NCBI RefSeq assembly: GCF_032118995.1
Contig: NC_092651.1
Span: 10,813,285-10,877,284, forward strand
Origin: Asterias amurensis
Lineage: Eukaryota > Echinodermata > Asteroidea > Forcipulatida > Asteriidae
Direction: 5' to 3'
Length of the DNA: 64,000 nucleotides
Shown here: positions 14,201 to 24,226 of the stretch, piece by piece
Layout of the letters: each line of letters starts with the position of its first letter
How positions within the stretch are numbered: position 1 is the first letter of the stretch
Made by a program: the position numbers and the translations under genes
The notes under the pieces: generated by a model
Databases searched by the model: none
What the model was told of the DNA's origin: nothing
Seen by the model: the letters and a program-made list of their open reading frames with translations, nothing else

Positions 14201-17200
14201 TTTTCAACTTGCTGGTGCACTTTGGGTTGTATCCATGTTTCTTTCAGTGTTTGTAGTTCAGTGTTCATCTCTGCAAGTTGACGCTCTGGGACTATATTAA
14301 GAGTCTCTCCTCCTGTCAAATGTAAAACACAACAAATTAAAGACACACATCGAACGCAGTCATGCCTTATGTCAAATTAATGGGTTGACTGATATTATTT
14401 TCTTTTATTTCACCGGCCGTGGTTAAATTACAAACAGAATGTGGTAGAAAAGAGTTTAGGGTATCTAATGTGACTCAGCTGAGGGATCGAGGGGCAGGCC
14501 TGGAATTAAACGGGGACTAAAGAGGTCATGGCCTCTGTTGCCCTAGTCTTGGCCTTGGTGCCCCTTTAAGAGTTCTCCACAGACTTTGACATTTTCCAAT
14601 ATGCAAGTGCCCTTTGCAAAATAAGAATGGCTTTGCCCTCTCAAAGATGAAATTCCAGGCCCTGAGGGAGTGTCAAAATGTTTATTTTTTTTACCGGGTT
14701 GTTGCCAGACTGGTTGTTGCTGCAGCTTCTCCTCAAGTTCTTTTATCACCTCTTGGCGCTCAGTGCCGATTTCCTTCAGCTGGACCAGCTCTGCTTCTCG
14801 CTCTTTGAGGGCGGCCAACATAAGCTCTTTTTCCTTTTTCATCTGAAGAACTTTGTCCTGATACTCCCGCAAGTTCATTTGTGATTCTGTCGCGATGGAT
14901 TTACGGTGGTTGCTTTTCTCCTTCAGCGCTTGATAGTCCCGCATCTGATTATTGACCACAAAAAGAAAACATTTGAAAACGCCTCCATCTTTCTGAAATG
15001 AAAACAATTCTGCACAAGACACAACCCTGATTTGAATCAAGGTTCTACTAAAAAAAAAGGCAAAATAATGAAACACATCAATATCAGTCAAAGGGTTTAA
15101 GTATATTATCAAATGACAAACCTTAGCCAGAAGTTCATTGTTTTCGTTGACTACTCTCTCGACCTGACACTCCAGCATTTTATTTTCTGAGCGGATTGGT
15201 TCCATTTCAGCTAACCTCTTCTCCAATCTATGATAGGCATACAAAAATGCAGCGAGACAGGTAACTACTTTTTAGGGAAGAAAAAACCAAACCGGATAAA
15301 CAAACTGGGAATGACAGTTTTGTTTGCAAATGAAAAAAATTGTAATGGTGAAGACTTGTACTACTGCTGCTGCTAACAAGAAAAACCATAAGGCACCATC
15401 AAAACAGTTCTAGAACTTTCTGAACTTGAAGGCTTTAGCATTTTAAAATCATGTTATAAGCTATCATCTCATCCCTTAGGTAAATGGTCCTGTTTACAAG
15501 TGCATTCAGTTGGCTTAGTGCACGGTTCAATCCCACCTGGGACTATGTGGACTGAGGTTTCAGTCCCTACGTGACTGCTTAGGTTTTCCCTGTTTAAGGG
15601 GAAGGGGGGGGGGGCCATACTCCCACATCTAAAAGTGACATTTCTATATATCGTCTCTAGTACACACGGACAGTGGTTACAGTGCTTTAGTCTCTTTTTG
15701 TGGTGCCTTGGTTATATAACCAGAAGGATGATAATAGCTATAATGTGTTAAAGTATAAAAGAAATAACAATTTATGGATGAGGTCTTGACCTGTTGAGAA
15801 AAAACTTACGTTGCATTCTTAGTTCCAACACAGTGTGATGGTTCAGCGATTTTTCCTTTTTTACTTGAGTGCTGTGTGCATACTTATACATACCTTGCTA
15901 CTTGTAATTGACTTGCTTGCAGTTGGTCATGTGATGTTTGCATTGTATTGACTTTGCCCACCAGGTCCCTCATGGCAGATACACGCTGCGTCAATTCTTT
16001 CACTTTGGCATCTGAAAACAAAAACCAGAGGAAGTTTTTGTGTGTGATTCTTACTGATGCTATTCACATAATTTATGACTCGTGAAGAGGCCAAGGTTTC
16101 TTTAAAGTCATTTAAAAAAAATATATTTCAATGACAGTCAGTATTCAAGAGGCAAAAACTGTAAACATAAAAATCTCTCACTCTTAAATCGGTTGGTGTT
16201 TAATGGCTATTAATGCACAAAATACAGCGGGGTTCAACCATAGGGTTACCTCAGTGTTTTGCAAGGTAACGGTTGCATTTGCGTGTGTTACTCTCGCTAC
16301 TCCCGTGTGAAGAAAAATACCGTGTGCGCAATACTCTACAGTTTCATCGCACAAAGGGCAGGAACAAACTTTGTTGTTTTTGTGCATGTACACAACATCA
16401 AAAAGGCTGCTGTGTTGATAAATAAACAAGAAGAAAAACTCTTGTGCTCCCCCACCCCATGTTTAATCTCACGGGTGCAAGAGGTTACTCTCGGTTCGAC
16501 TGGGAGTATACGCTTGCTTACTGACGCTTGTCATATTCTAGTCACACTTGGGCATAGGAGATATACTGTCGCTAACACGAGTAACACACGCGAACACAAC
16601 CAATGTATTTAGTAGAGCTTTTATCCCCAGTTTGTTTTATGGCTTGTTAATCCCTCCTCAAACACCTGGATCCTCTTCGAGAGAAAAAAAAATTATGAAA
16701 TTTGGCAAGCTTTAAAAATAAGAAACTTTGTCTTTTACTTACCCCTCTCATCAATGGCGGAATTCTTTTCAACGATTTCTGCTTCTAGATCCAGTCTAAG
16801 ATCCTTCTCCCTAGCCATGCTTGACTCCAGCGCTCTAACTTTATCATGCATTTGGCGATTTTTGATCTGAGAATAAGTTGTACAAACAAAATTGTAATTC
16901 TGTCCAAGGCAGAACGTAAAAAATTTAAACTGCAAACGTTTTATGAATGTAGACTTTTGATTTTGCATGGAGGAATGATGAAGCCCGGTTCATACTTCCT
17001 GCGAATGCAAATTGAATTTTGAAATCACATGGTTGTTTCCGCAGCAAATGTTTCACTGTAGTTGCAACTGTTGCAAAGTTGTGACGTCAAAATGCGTATC
17101 GCATTCACATTAGAGAAAAGCAACCAAACCATGTAGCTTTGCTCTACTGCGAAATTCTGTGCTGATGGTTATGCCTAATTTCTTGAGCAACCTGGAGTAC

Positions 17201-20200
17201 CCACATGCACAAAAAAATTCCTTGCTAACCAGTGAAATGTGCTTACTCTAAGCATGAATTTTCCTGCTACCATCGGTGTTGACTATGGTATAATGTAAAA
17301 CCATGAAAATAGGCTCCAACTGTGTCAGAACTTTTCTGAACAAGTCAATTGCTTTTTCATGTAAACCATATATCTAGCAGCAATATAGTTTCTAAGAAAC
17401 TCAGGATAAAAAGTAAAGCCTAATCCACTTATGTTTGTTATAAGAGTCTATTTAAATGAGTACAATCCATTGTTATTTGTCATTATGAAACAATTCAAGT
17501 AGACAATTATCAAAGTCAGATATGGAAATCGACAAAAGTTCCAATTGTAACACTAAACAGTGACTTTGCATGTAATAACTGTTTCTCCACTTTATTTTCA
17601 TTTATTGGAAACGTTACAAATTTCATTTGATTTATTTATTGATTTACTCCTTACCTTTGATACCATATTAGGTGTGCTGAAAAGAGCCTTGACGGGGGAG
17701 AATCCAGCAGCAGAGAGTGGGGTTTTGCAGCCAGTCAACATTGGAGTGCAGGGCTCCATGGGGGATGATGTGCTCACTTCTTCATTTACTGCAGATAAAT
17801 CAGACCCACAAACAAAATTAACATACAATTTCACTGGAAAAACTTCATCGCCCCTCCCCATAAAATAGTTAGCGAAAGAAAAGATCAATAAGCATCACCC
17901 ATCACACCTATCAACCACACCCACAAAACATGGACAGGCATGATATTTAGACTCGAACTAGAGTCTTATCCGAAACTGGAATAGGTGAAGAAACATGATC
18001 AATGTTTGACAGGCTTTTCACAGGGCTAATTTCTTAAGGGGAAAAAACAAATAGTTGAAAAAAAAATGCATGGAGAAATGCAATCAGGATACGACTTTGA
18101 GGAACAAGCGGCATAAAACTAGTGCAGTAGTTAAAAGGTGGGGGTATTATGGTAGTCTGAGATCTACATGATCATATTCAATGTACAAAAAAGTATTTAC
18201 TCTCTTACATTTCTTGTAGAGGACCCTGTCAAAGTTGGTATGTAGCCGACTGCCACTTCCTCTTGCTACAATGGCCTCAATAATCTCCTTGAGGTGGGTC
18301 TGTACTGCAATGTCCAGCTTGGTGATGGCGTCTACAAAGAATTCCAACTTGGGTCCCTGAATGGCAGCGCACAGCAACAACGCCGCAACCTTGGCCAGCT
18401 CTGAAATGTCGGCATGCTGGAGGATTTTGGCGTGGTCCAAATGCCGTTCCAGTGAAATCCGATAAAATTCTGTATCAAAGGAGATGTTTTGTTATTTATT
18501 GATTGATCATTATTAGATCTTGAAGTCAAGAGACAGAGACAGAAAAAGCTTGACCACAAGCCTGAAATTTTCAGTAGCAAGATTTTGGATTTTTGGATGT
18601 CCACCTACAGAAGAATGGAGACAGTACAAGGAAGAATGTATACATTTGGCCAAAGAGAATTTTGAACACAGTCTCACCCTGTAGGAATGATGTTATCAAT
18701 CGAAACCTCTGCTTAGGCTGGTCACAAAACTGGGTTCCATTGTCTCCATTGCTGTGAGAAAAAATAGGGAAACAAAAAAGAAACTGACTGTTTTTAACCT
18801 ACCCCAGTAAATCAGCCAACATGTAAAAGGAGCAGATTTCCTTTTTCCAGTATGGATCATGATTTCAAATAGACACAACCTACGTGTATACCCAGTCTTT
18901 GCAGTCACAAAAACAAAAAACACTAGTGTATGAATACAAATGAATACAAATTACACCCACGTACAGTGTAAATGAAGCCATTTGGCCCCCATCACTTTTT
19001 GTAAACTGTTAGCTTCTTTTAACCGCTAATTAAAATTGAAATTGTATTTCAATGTTTTGTTTTTGTTTCAATGTTTTTGGTTTTAAATGGGTTAACCAGG
19101 GTCACAACCTGAATTGGATCTACCTGCAAAATCTTCCAAACTTCCCAATTAATTAAGGCTAGTCAAGTGACCTAGTTAGCAGAATGCCTGCCATCTAGTT
19201 TTGAAATGGTTTTAGCTTTGTCTATAAACTACTGAATACTACAAGGAGGCACATACATAACAATATAGTGATCATTAAACATTGGTAAGCCTGTGCAACT
19301 AGTGCAACTCTGAAAAATTGTGACTATCGATTCCTCAATAATCATACATTTGTTTTCGTTTTCATTTTCATTTAAAATATTTTATTTTTTCAATCAAATT
19401 GGCACACCACAGAATCCCAAATAGCAACCACATCACGTGATCAATCTAGTGACTAAAGGAGAATGAAACTCAATCTAGCAGATAATATATGTTGTTTTGA
19501 AATTTAGAGGTTGGATGATGTTTCTTTGAATCATTTGGTTGTTGGCATAATAATGCAATAATTTATGCTAAAAAATTATCATTTTATAAATGTTTGGGCA
19601 TAACCTACGACAGGATACTTTATTCTCAGCATGATTAAGCCTGATGAAAAGACTGTAAAATCGTGTCGCCACAACCACTACAAAAAAGTCGCAACATCCT
19701 CCTTGGTTAACCAATTGTGTCGTTCATGACTACTTACAACAACATAATTTACTTACGAAACACAATTATACATCAGTGACACAATCCTTTCAGCATGAAT
19801 TACTACTGCTCCTGCGTCAAACAATATGCTGCAATGCATCTTGGAAATTAAAAATTAGTCATTCACTGAACATTAGGTAAACTTACATGATTTTGACGAT
19901 ACTGATAAAGTGAGCTCCATCCTGAAGCTGTTGCAGGGACTCCACACAGTGGCCCACTCCCACAGAGTTTACCTATTGGGACAAAACAAATTTGTTTCTT
20001 TAACTAATATATAAATAAACTTCAGTCATCATTAGCAAAACTTGTGAGCAATTATTTGTTTTGTTTGATTTGCTTGGAGCATATTTTTTTCATTTGTTAA
20101 ATTGTTGGCACATCTGATGGTGCTAAAATTGTACCTTGTCTCGTGTATCACATACATCTATTTGACAGTGTGGTCAAATAATAGTAACTGCATCTGTGAA

Positions 20201-20398
20201 TTTTTTGTCTTTTTGGGGGAGGGGGCATAATTTTTACACATTAGTCATTAAGTCAACATTAGTCATTACAAATCTGAAATCTTAAGATTGCATTTAAAAA
20301 AACTTAACTGATATCACACTTCAGTTTTAAAACCTGGTCATGAAAAACAATATTTGACTCACCCAATGAGCAAGGCTCTTCAGCTTTCCGTGATCCAT
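2289..20398 (-). CDS. NUMA1: Nuclear mitotic apparatus protein (NuMA) homologue, complete, 22 coding exons
   Basis: NuMA links dynein and the LGN/Pins-Galpha complex to cortex and spindle poles in mitosis. Exons in gene order: 20363-20398, 19887-19972, 18678-18751, 18209-18469, 17655-17788, 16743-16866, 15894-16011, 15122-15227, 14695-14944, 14176-14312, 13860-13902, 13320-13360, 9618-12591, 8927-9044, 8086-8209, 6121-6337, 5422-5748, 4717-4997, 4202-4342, 3605-3829, 2897-3064, 2289-2318. All junctions are phase-compatible and sum to 6,015 nt (2,004 aa plus stop; human NuMA is about 2,115). Residues 1-152 resemble the NuMA N-terminal globular domain (LAHWVNSVGVGH, SFLQ), 153-197 are a Ser/Pro/Thr linker, about 198-1560 coiled coil, and the rest a basic Ser-rich tail. 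The tail has DWNRLSELQRRN, matching the human LGN/4.1-binding segment, and PRRESIAFSV, matching human RRQSMAFSI. Start ATG lies 10 nt after an acceptor, so the 5' UTR is split. Confidence 0.93.
2897..3829 (-). CDS. NUMA1: NUMA1 exons 20-21: Ser/Thr-rich and basic C-terminal tail
   Basis: Exon 20 (3605-3829) encodes a low-complexity Ser/Asn/Thr stretch made of CAG/AGC-type codons (ISSSSISSNTSIRSK). Exon 21 (2897-3064) encodes PRRESIAFSVGFSPKP then RRRASRMSLSKK, like human RRQSMAFSI...KKALSKAS. The last coding exon (2289-2318) adds RSIAKWLAK and a TAG stop. In human NuMA this tail carries microtubule- and DNA-binding activity and the NLS. The intron between exons 20 and 21 holds a MITE (3336-3555). 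Confidence 0.85.
3336..3555. mobile_element. CpG-rich MITE with inverted ends
   Basis: Ends are inverted copies, GGGCTCTGCTTACCG at left and CGGTAAGCAGAGCC at right, with internal palindromic pieces around AATTCTG. It lies in the NUMA1 intron between exons 20 and 21. No coding capacity, so non-autonomous. A degraded relative is likely at 17150-17320. Confidence 0.6.
3890..4143. mobile_element. Two adjoining MITE pieces
   Basis: 3890-4012 is the right part of the GGGCCCAATTTCAT family. Next to it, 4016-4143 is a separate palindromic element with ends TTTCACAAAGAGTTA and its reverse complement TAACTCTTTGTGAAA, and inner ACTAGTCCTA-like arms. Both lie in an intron of NUMA1. Confidence 0.55.
4360..4502. 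repeat. Three tandem ~50-bp units
   Basis: The block AACAAAGAAGTTTACAGAAA ... CTGAGAAACAGTCTG occurs three times in a row with minor changes, inside the NUMA1 intron between exons 18 and 19. No function is evident. Confidence 0.7.
4717..4997 (-). CDS. NUMA1: NUMA1 exon 18: LGN/4.1-binding segment of the tail
   Basis: The exon encodes EEEPDVFDWNRLSELQRRN followed by TLCLPHLQTSYPVE. Human NuMA has QDEPEQLDDWNRIAELQQRN then RVCPPHLKTCYPLE at its LGN (GPSM2)-binding and 4.1-binding site. This is the strongest single identity signature of the gene and predicts that cortical spindle anchoring by Pins/LGN is conserved. A basic stretch TRSMRKRKSG follows and may serve in nuclear import. The donor chosen is AAAG|GTTTGA. 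Confidence 0.92.
6692..7567. mobile_element. piggyBac-like non-autonomous element
   Basis: Flanked by TTAA on both sides (6692-6695, 7564-7567). The inverted ends begin CCCTTTAGCACGCA at left and, reversed, CCCTTTAGCCCGCA at right. TTAA targets and CCC-starting ends are hallmarks of the piggyBac superfamily. The ~868-bp interior shows no transposase frame, so it would need a transposase in trans. It sits in the NUMA1 intron between exons 15 and 16. Confidence 0.6.
7591..7767. mobile_element. MITE, GGGCCCAATTTCAT/GCTTAAGCAGC family
   Basis: Left AGGCCCAATTTTAAGAGCTG and right AGCAGCTCTATGAAAATGGG are inverted relatives of the ends of the copy at 43241-43437; the interior has TACATGCGACATGG and ATTTTGTTGTGCTTA landmarks shared with other copies. 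It lies beside the piggyBac-like element. Confidence 0.6.
7803..8036. mobile_element. MITE with ~27-bp inverted ends
   Basis: GCCATAAGCCTTTTTGAGAT at left matches the inverted right end around ACCTCAAACAGGCTTATGGC, with GGCGGA/TCCGCC continuing inward. About 234 bp, noncoding, in the NUMA1 intron before exon 15 in genomic order. Confidence 0.6.
8273..8459. mobile_element. Palindromic MITE containing TGACGTCA-like sites
   Basis: The ends are inverted relatives (AGTTCTTATTCCTTCAATTG versus GAAGTATGAACCAGGC). Inside are inverted TTTGACGTCAC and GTGACGTCAAA, palindromes similar to CRE sites. A second member of the family is at 16982-17129, in another NUMA1 intron. Confidence 0.55.
9060..9500. 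repeat. ~215-bp tandem duplication in a NUMA1 intron
   Basis: Two diverged copies follow each other; shared landmarks are ATAAATGCTG, AGTTGGAATTTGAAA-like, CTTTCTGTAAT and CTGACTTGCAC, each followed by A- and C-rich runs. Noncoding. Confidence 0.55.
9618..12591 (-). CDS. NUMA1: NUMA1 exon 13: giant coiled-coil exon with internal tandem duplication
   Basis: A single 2,974-nt exon encodes about half the protein (residues ~470-1461), without proline or glycine clusters and with heptad-spaced hydrophobics, Glu, Lys and Gln. It is built from repeats. A basic unit of about 91 aa (13 heptads) recurs with landmarks such as LTEEISSA, LSEEVASA and LEEEVK. A larger 840-nt unit (280 aa, 40 heptads) is duplicated in tandem: the stretch around 11,018-11,041 is repeated at 11,858-11,881, and identity extends over most of the unit. 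Duplication in whole heptads keeps the coil in register. The opposite strand carries several open frames that are only shadows of this composition. The donor is CAAG|GTGAGAA and the acceptor TTGTAG|CGC. Confidence 0.93.
13700..13822 (-). mobile_element. tRNA-derived SINE fragment
   Basis: Read on the minus strand it has GCTGAGCGGATAAGA (box-A-like) and TGTTTGAGTCCCAG (box-B-like), a tRNA-like head also seen at 44180-44375 and, on the plus strand, at 53620-53700 and 60020-60120. It lies in a NUMA1 intron. Confidence 0.5.
14695..16866 (-). CDS. NUMA1: NUMA1 exons 6-9: start of the coiled-coil rod
   Basis: Exons 16743-16866, 15894-16011, 15122-15227 and 14695-14944 encode residues ~198-397. They begin the rod with charged heptad sequence, for example LRLDLEAEIVEKNSAIDERG, aligning with human NELELELAENRKLLTEKDAQI after the linker. 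Exon 8 uses a GTTTGT donor and exon 9 a weak CCCG|GTAAAA donor; both are chosen because only they keep phase and avoid stops. The intron before exon 6 is mostly MITE and unrecognised sequence. Confidence 0.82.
15490..15725 (+). mobile_element. SINE-like fragment
   Basis: Holds CACGGTTCAATCCCACC (box-B-like) followed by a CCCACATCTAAAA body block that recurs in reverse near 35400 and 54745. A G-rich run of about ten interrupts it near 15606. In a NUMA1 intron. Confidence 0.4.
16982..17129. mobile_element. MITE, same family as 8273-8459
   Basis: Begins CCCGGTTCATACTTCCTGCG, shares TTGTGACGTCAAAATGCG and the GCATTCACATT interior, and ends with a worn inverted end. Located in the NUMA1 intron between exons 5 and 6. 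Confidence 0.5.
18209..18469 (-). CDS. NUMA1: NUMA1 exon 4: end of N-terminal globular (Hook-like) domain
   Basis: This exon encodes about residues 66-152, including ELAKVAALLLCAAIQG, which parallels human NuMA ELAKMTMLLLYHS. In the family this folded domain sits ahead of the coiled coil and binds dynein adaptor components. The acceptor is a TTTGATACAG type and the donor is AAAT|GTAAGAGAG. Start and end phases fit exons 3 and 5. The following exon 5 (17655-17788) is rich in Ser, Thr and Pro with several Ser/Thr-Pro pairs (SSPMEP, CTPM, KTPL, FSPV), as in the human linker. Confidence 0.9.
19385..19670 (-). repeat. Dispersed repeat, inverted partner at 25190-25440
   Basis: Shares, in opposite orientation, blocks such as AATCCCAAATAG, GAATGAAACTCAATCTAG, GGATGATGTTTCTTTGA and TAACCTACGACAGG with 25190-25440. 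No frame of note. The pair lies about 5.8 kb apart on either side of the probable NUMA1 promoter. Confidence 0.6.
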
Positions 20399-21079
20399 TC
20401 CACTTCTTCTATACAGACAAAACAACAGACGTTTAGTTTTTGTTTCACAAAAATAGGTAGTGTTTGGGTTTCGTAATTTAATAGCAAGTAATTAACTGAT
20501 TAAATTCTCTAACGCCTTGACAGGTTAGTGAAATTTGTTTGGGCTAGAAAAATAGCAATGGCGACCGTGTTAGTTCGGAACGTAACATGCGTAAAAGGAA
20601 AACCGTGCAATTTTCAGTGACACTTATGTTTTTGTGTGGATCATTATATTCTACTTTTAAAACAACCATAACCATATGCATTTTATCACAAACGGTTCCA
20701 AACGCTTTTTTTTTTAGACCAACACGTCCGATCTATCCAAGGCAACGTGTTCCTTTAATAAGTTAGTAACTTAGTCCTGCCTGGAAATAAACAAACCACA
20801 CAGCATCAGAGCATGACATGAGCAGGTTTGACCTGATGCTGATGTCATCTCATCATATATGCCTCACTTGATCAAGTTGATGTATGATTAAATTTAAACC
20901 TGTACCTGGTGGTACTGTGTAGTGTAGTTGCGATAACTTAGCCGTCGGCAGGAGGGTTAACGTTATCGCAACTAACAAGTTGTTGATCATGTTGATTGTG
21001 AATCTAGAAATCTAAACACGACAGCCGGCCGGCAGGGCAGTCAAGTCTGCCTCGTCAAAGTTTTGTTAAAAACACTCAC

Positions 21080-21420
21080 CAATGAGGGTTATTCCTACTT
21101 TAAAGATATTCAGCACTGTTGTTTAAGTTATAAGCCCTAAAAGTACGATAGTACTATCAACATTTGCGTACATTTAACTCTATTTTCGGTCCACATCTTC
21201 TTCTGACTTTAGGCGTAGTAAATAGTAGAGCGCAGTTATCAGTTCAAAATCGGCGCAAGTCGTTTGTCAGTGTCGCTCCCACGGCACGGGTAGCACACTC
21301 GTTTACCTGTGCGCCCTACGGTTATCGAATTGATGGGGACGAGCGAAGTGCGCCCGTGACAATGCACAAGGTTGTAAATTTACAAAACAGTATTCAAAAA
21401 TTGGTCACTCCTTGAGGGCG
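21080..21420 (-). promoter_or_regulatory. NUMA1: Probable NUMA1 noncoding first exon and promoter
   Basis: The start codon at 20398 lies just after a splice acceptor (exon begins 20408), so an upstream noncoding exon is required. A good donor on the minus strand, CATTG|GTGAGTGTTTTT, ends an exon at 21080. The DNA behind it (about 21,180-21,410) is richer in CpG than its surroundings, as expected of a promoter. The start site is not visible. Confidence 0.4.
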
Positions 21421-22758
21421 CTAGACAGACTTAAGAGCCCCCCCCCCCCAAAAAGGTTTCTGGGCTAATTGGTAATAATTGTGACCTGGGGGTTGTCGAC
21501 ATCCAACTTAAAGGATGATAGATATGGTCCTGTTTGCTCAGAGCAGAGACATTTGAAAAAATTATTGCTCAGATAATCTTGGAAAACTTTTAAACGGGAA
21601 GTGTAGGGGGGGGGGGGGGGGTTTGACTTGGAGGGGGGGGGGGGGGGTAAAACGACAGGCTCCAGTCCTGGACTCCCAAATTAAATTGAGCACTTCTTGC
21701 ACTTCAAGAGTCAATGATTATTTTTTCCTTTTGTGTGAAAAGCTGTGAGACTTCACTTAGTATTTTCATGTATTTTTTAATATTTAGCATTTCGCAAAAA
21801 AGGGAGTTTTTATAATAGTTGGCTGCATGCACCCCTCTAAATAGAGATATTCCAAGGATTGTGGAATAATTACTATACTCGCTAAAATAAGAAAAATTAA
21901 ATTCCACACTATAGAAACATTGTCTTTCACCCCTAAAATCAGATCATGGCAATTAATTCAAATGTTTAGTAATTATGCCGGGTGGGTAAAACATCACAGG
22001 ATTTGCCAGTAGTTCTTGAATGTTTTTGATTTCTATGGGCCTTTAGCTAGAAACTTGCAAAAGCACAGCCAAGGGTAAAACTCACTAAAACCGAAAAGGG
22101 GGGACTTATTTATTTATATATTTTTCTTGGGGGGGGGGAGGGGGCTCAAACTACGAGGGAAAAAACTTATACTGATATGGAGAATATCTAAACACACTTA
22201 CAGACATTTTGCTCTAATTCTACTTGAAGACCGTGGCCCAATTTAATAAAGCCTGCAAGCAGGTTCTATATAAAGTTCAAAACTTGGCTCTTTTATTCGT
22301 AGAGTGCTTTGAGATTCCAGTATTCAGGCCTTTGTGTGCTGCTTATTAATGGTTAGTCATTATTAATCAAAATCATTGCTCAATTTGAGTGATGTGAAAT
22401 CATTTTTAGTCATCCACTCATAGTAAGTTAATGATGCATTATCTTTATCCATACTGTGAGGCATGAGTGTTTGGTCGAGGATATCTAGGCTTTGGTACAA
22501 GCGCTCTCAGATGATGTCCGGGCTTTGTGTCATGAAGTTGTACTCCACAACCTTAGAGATAATTTAAAGCAGATCACATTTCAATTGCAATAACACTGTC
22601 CAAACATTAATTTCCTTTGTCTTGAAGAGTCGAGGCTCCATTTATTTGTGTCCAATGGTCTAATTAAGTTGTACAATAGTGGTGTGAACACAGAGGCCAA
22701 ATATTACTCTGTTTGGGTTTATATAAAGAATCACTAATGGTGATCAGAATAAAGGAGT

Positions 22759-22824
22759 GTCACATTGCCCCAACCTAAGAGTCACATTGCCCCAACCTAA
22801 GAGTCAAATTGCCCCAACCTAAGA
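22759..22824. repeat. Three exact-phase 22-bp tandem units
   Basis: GTCACATTGCCCCAACCTAA followed by GA is repeated three times with one change (C to A) in the third unit. Short and isolated. Confidence 0.85.
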
Positions 22825-23708
22825 GTGTTTAGCCCCTGGAAGGTTGTCAATAAACGATCCCTCAGTTTAAAAGAATATACCAAAATTGCAATGACTTTAA
22901 AAAATTAAAAAATATCAAATTCTTGTTCCCTTAAAAACTAAAAGCAAGTTCCAATCAAATTATGAATGTGATTTTGTATGTTGAAATTTCTATTTAGATA
23001 GTGTGCAGTGAAATTAAAACAATATCAATTTAAAACATGAATTTCATTTTTGATATATTTGTTGAAACATGGTTTTAAACTAACATTTCCTTACAAACAA
23101 AATCACTTTATGGCATTTTTGGCTAAAACAGCAAATAATAGCAGCAAAAAACAAAACAACAGCACATCCCATCATGTTTTACAGTTGTTTAAACAACATT
23201 GTTGGAAATTAATAATGTTGTTTTAATGACTTTTAAAGATTCTTTAATCATAAGCATCCATAATGACAAAAAGAAAAGTTGTGGCCGAGTTGATGAGCAA
23301 AAACTTCAATAACCCATACAACAATTAACTTTATGAAAAACAAACCAGAGAGTTACACAATTGTAAACTTATTACACAGAGAAGTGGGGGGGGGGGGTAC
23401 TCTCCAGATAAGGACCACCCAGACTAGAGAGCACCTACTGAACTGTGACTAGCTGTATAACTAGCTGTGACTAGCTGAAGTACCATGGAGGACCCTGCAG
23501 AGGCCAATGACAATGGACTTCCAAGTCCCCCAACATTGGCAAGCAGTTGTCTGATGACACCAAATGTTGACAAGTTTCCCATTTCTCACAATTCCACTGT
23601 AAGGCCACTCCCAAAGGAGTGGTTTAAACCTGATTATAAAAGGAGCAAAAAAGGAAGAACACATTAGTAAACCAGTTGGCTGAAGAAAATGAACTGATAT
23701 TTATTCTT

Positions 23709-24226
23709 TAAAGCCATTGGACCCTTTCGGTAAACAGTTTTGTCAAAGGCCCACACTTTGTGTACCACAACGTCTACCCGGTATATCAAATAACAAACCT
23801 GTGAAAATTTAAGCTCAATTGGACATAGGAGTCAGGAGAAAACAACAGAAAAACCCACCCTTGTTTCAGCCTGTTTCGCAGTGTCATAACATGTGTTTAA
23901 AACAACTCCGTAACTCTCGTTAACGAGAATTTATATTGTTTTGCTGTTTTCTCAAAAAGTAAAGTTTTGCTGTTTTCTAAAAAAAACACCCTTGTCACAC
24001 GAAGTTGTGTGTATTTAGATGGTTGAGTTCGAGACCTCCAGTTCTAAATCTGAGGTTTCGAAATCAAATTCGTGAAAAATTACATTTTTCTCTGAAATTA
24101 TGGCACTTCAGAGGGAGCCGTTTCTCACAATGTTTTATACCATCAACCTCTCCCCATTACTCGTCACCAAGTAAGGTTTTCTGCCAATAATTATTTTGAG
24201 TAATTACCAATAGTGTCAACTGCCTT
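23709..24226. mobile_element. Composite of two MITE families
   Basis: The left part (from AAAGCCATTGGACCCTTTCG) belongs to the family complete at 53704-54073. The right part, from about 23990, belongs to the AAGGCAGTGGACACTATTGG family and ends ACCAATAGTGTCAACTGCC. The two share related middle sequence (TTTCTCAAAAAGTAAA), so this may be a recombinant or one inserted in the other. Confidence 0.55.

Larger units (their letters stand above)
20412..23700. other. Intergenic stretch upstream of NUMA1
   Basis: Apart from the probable promoter at 21080-21420, it contains G/C homopolymer runs (about 21439, 21605, 21632, 22130, 23387), a small palindrome with GTTGCGATAAC and GTTATCGCAAC (about 20928-20975), and the 22-bp triplicate at 22759-22824. 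At 23485-23667 a 60-codon frame starts in good context (ACCATGG) but has no recognisable motif or visible splicing, so it is not called a gene. Confidence 0.4.

Noticed and set aside
23485-23667. 60-codon frame starting in ACCATGG context
   Set aside because: No recognisable motif, neighbours are repeats, and no splice partners seen; too short to call.
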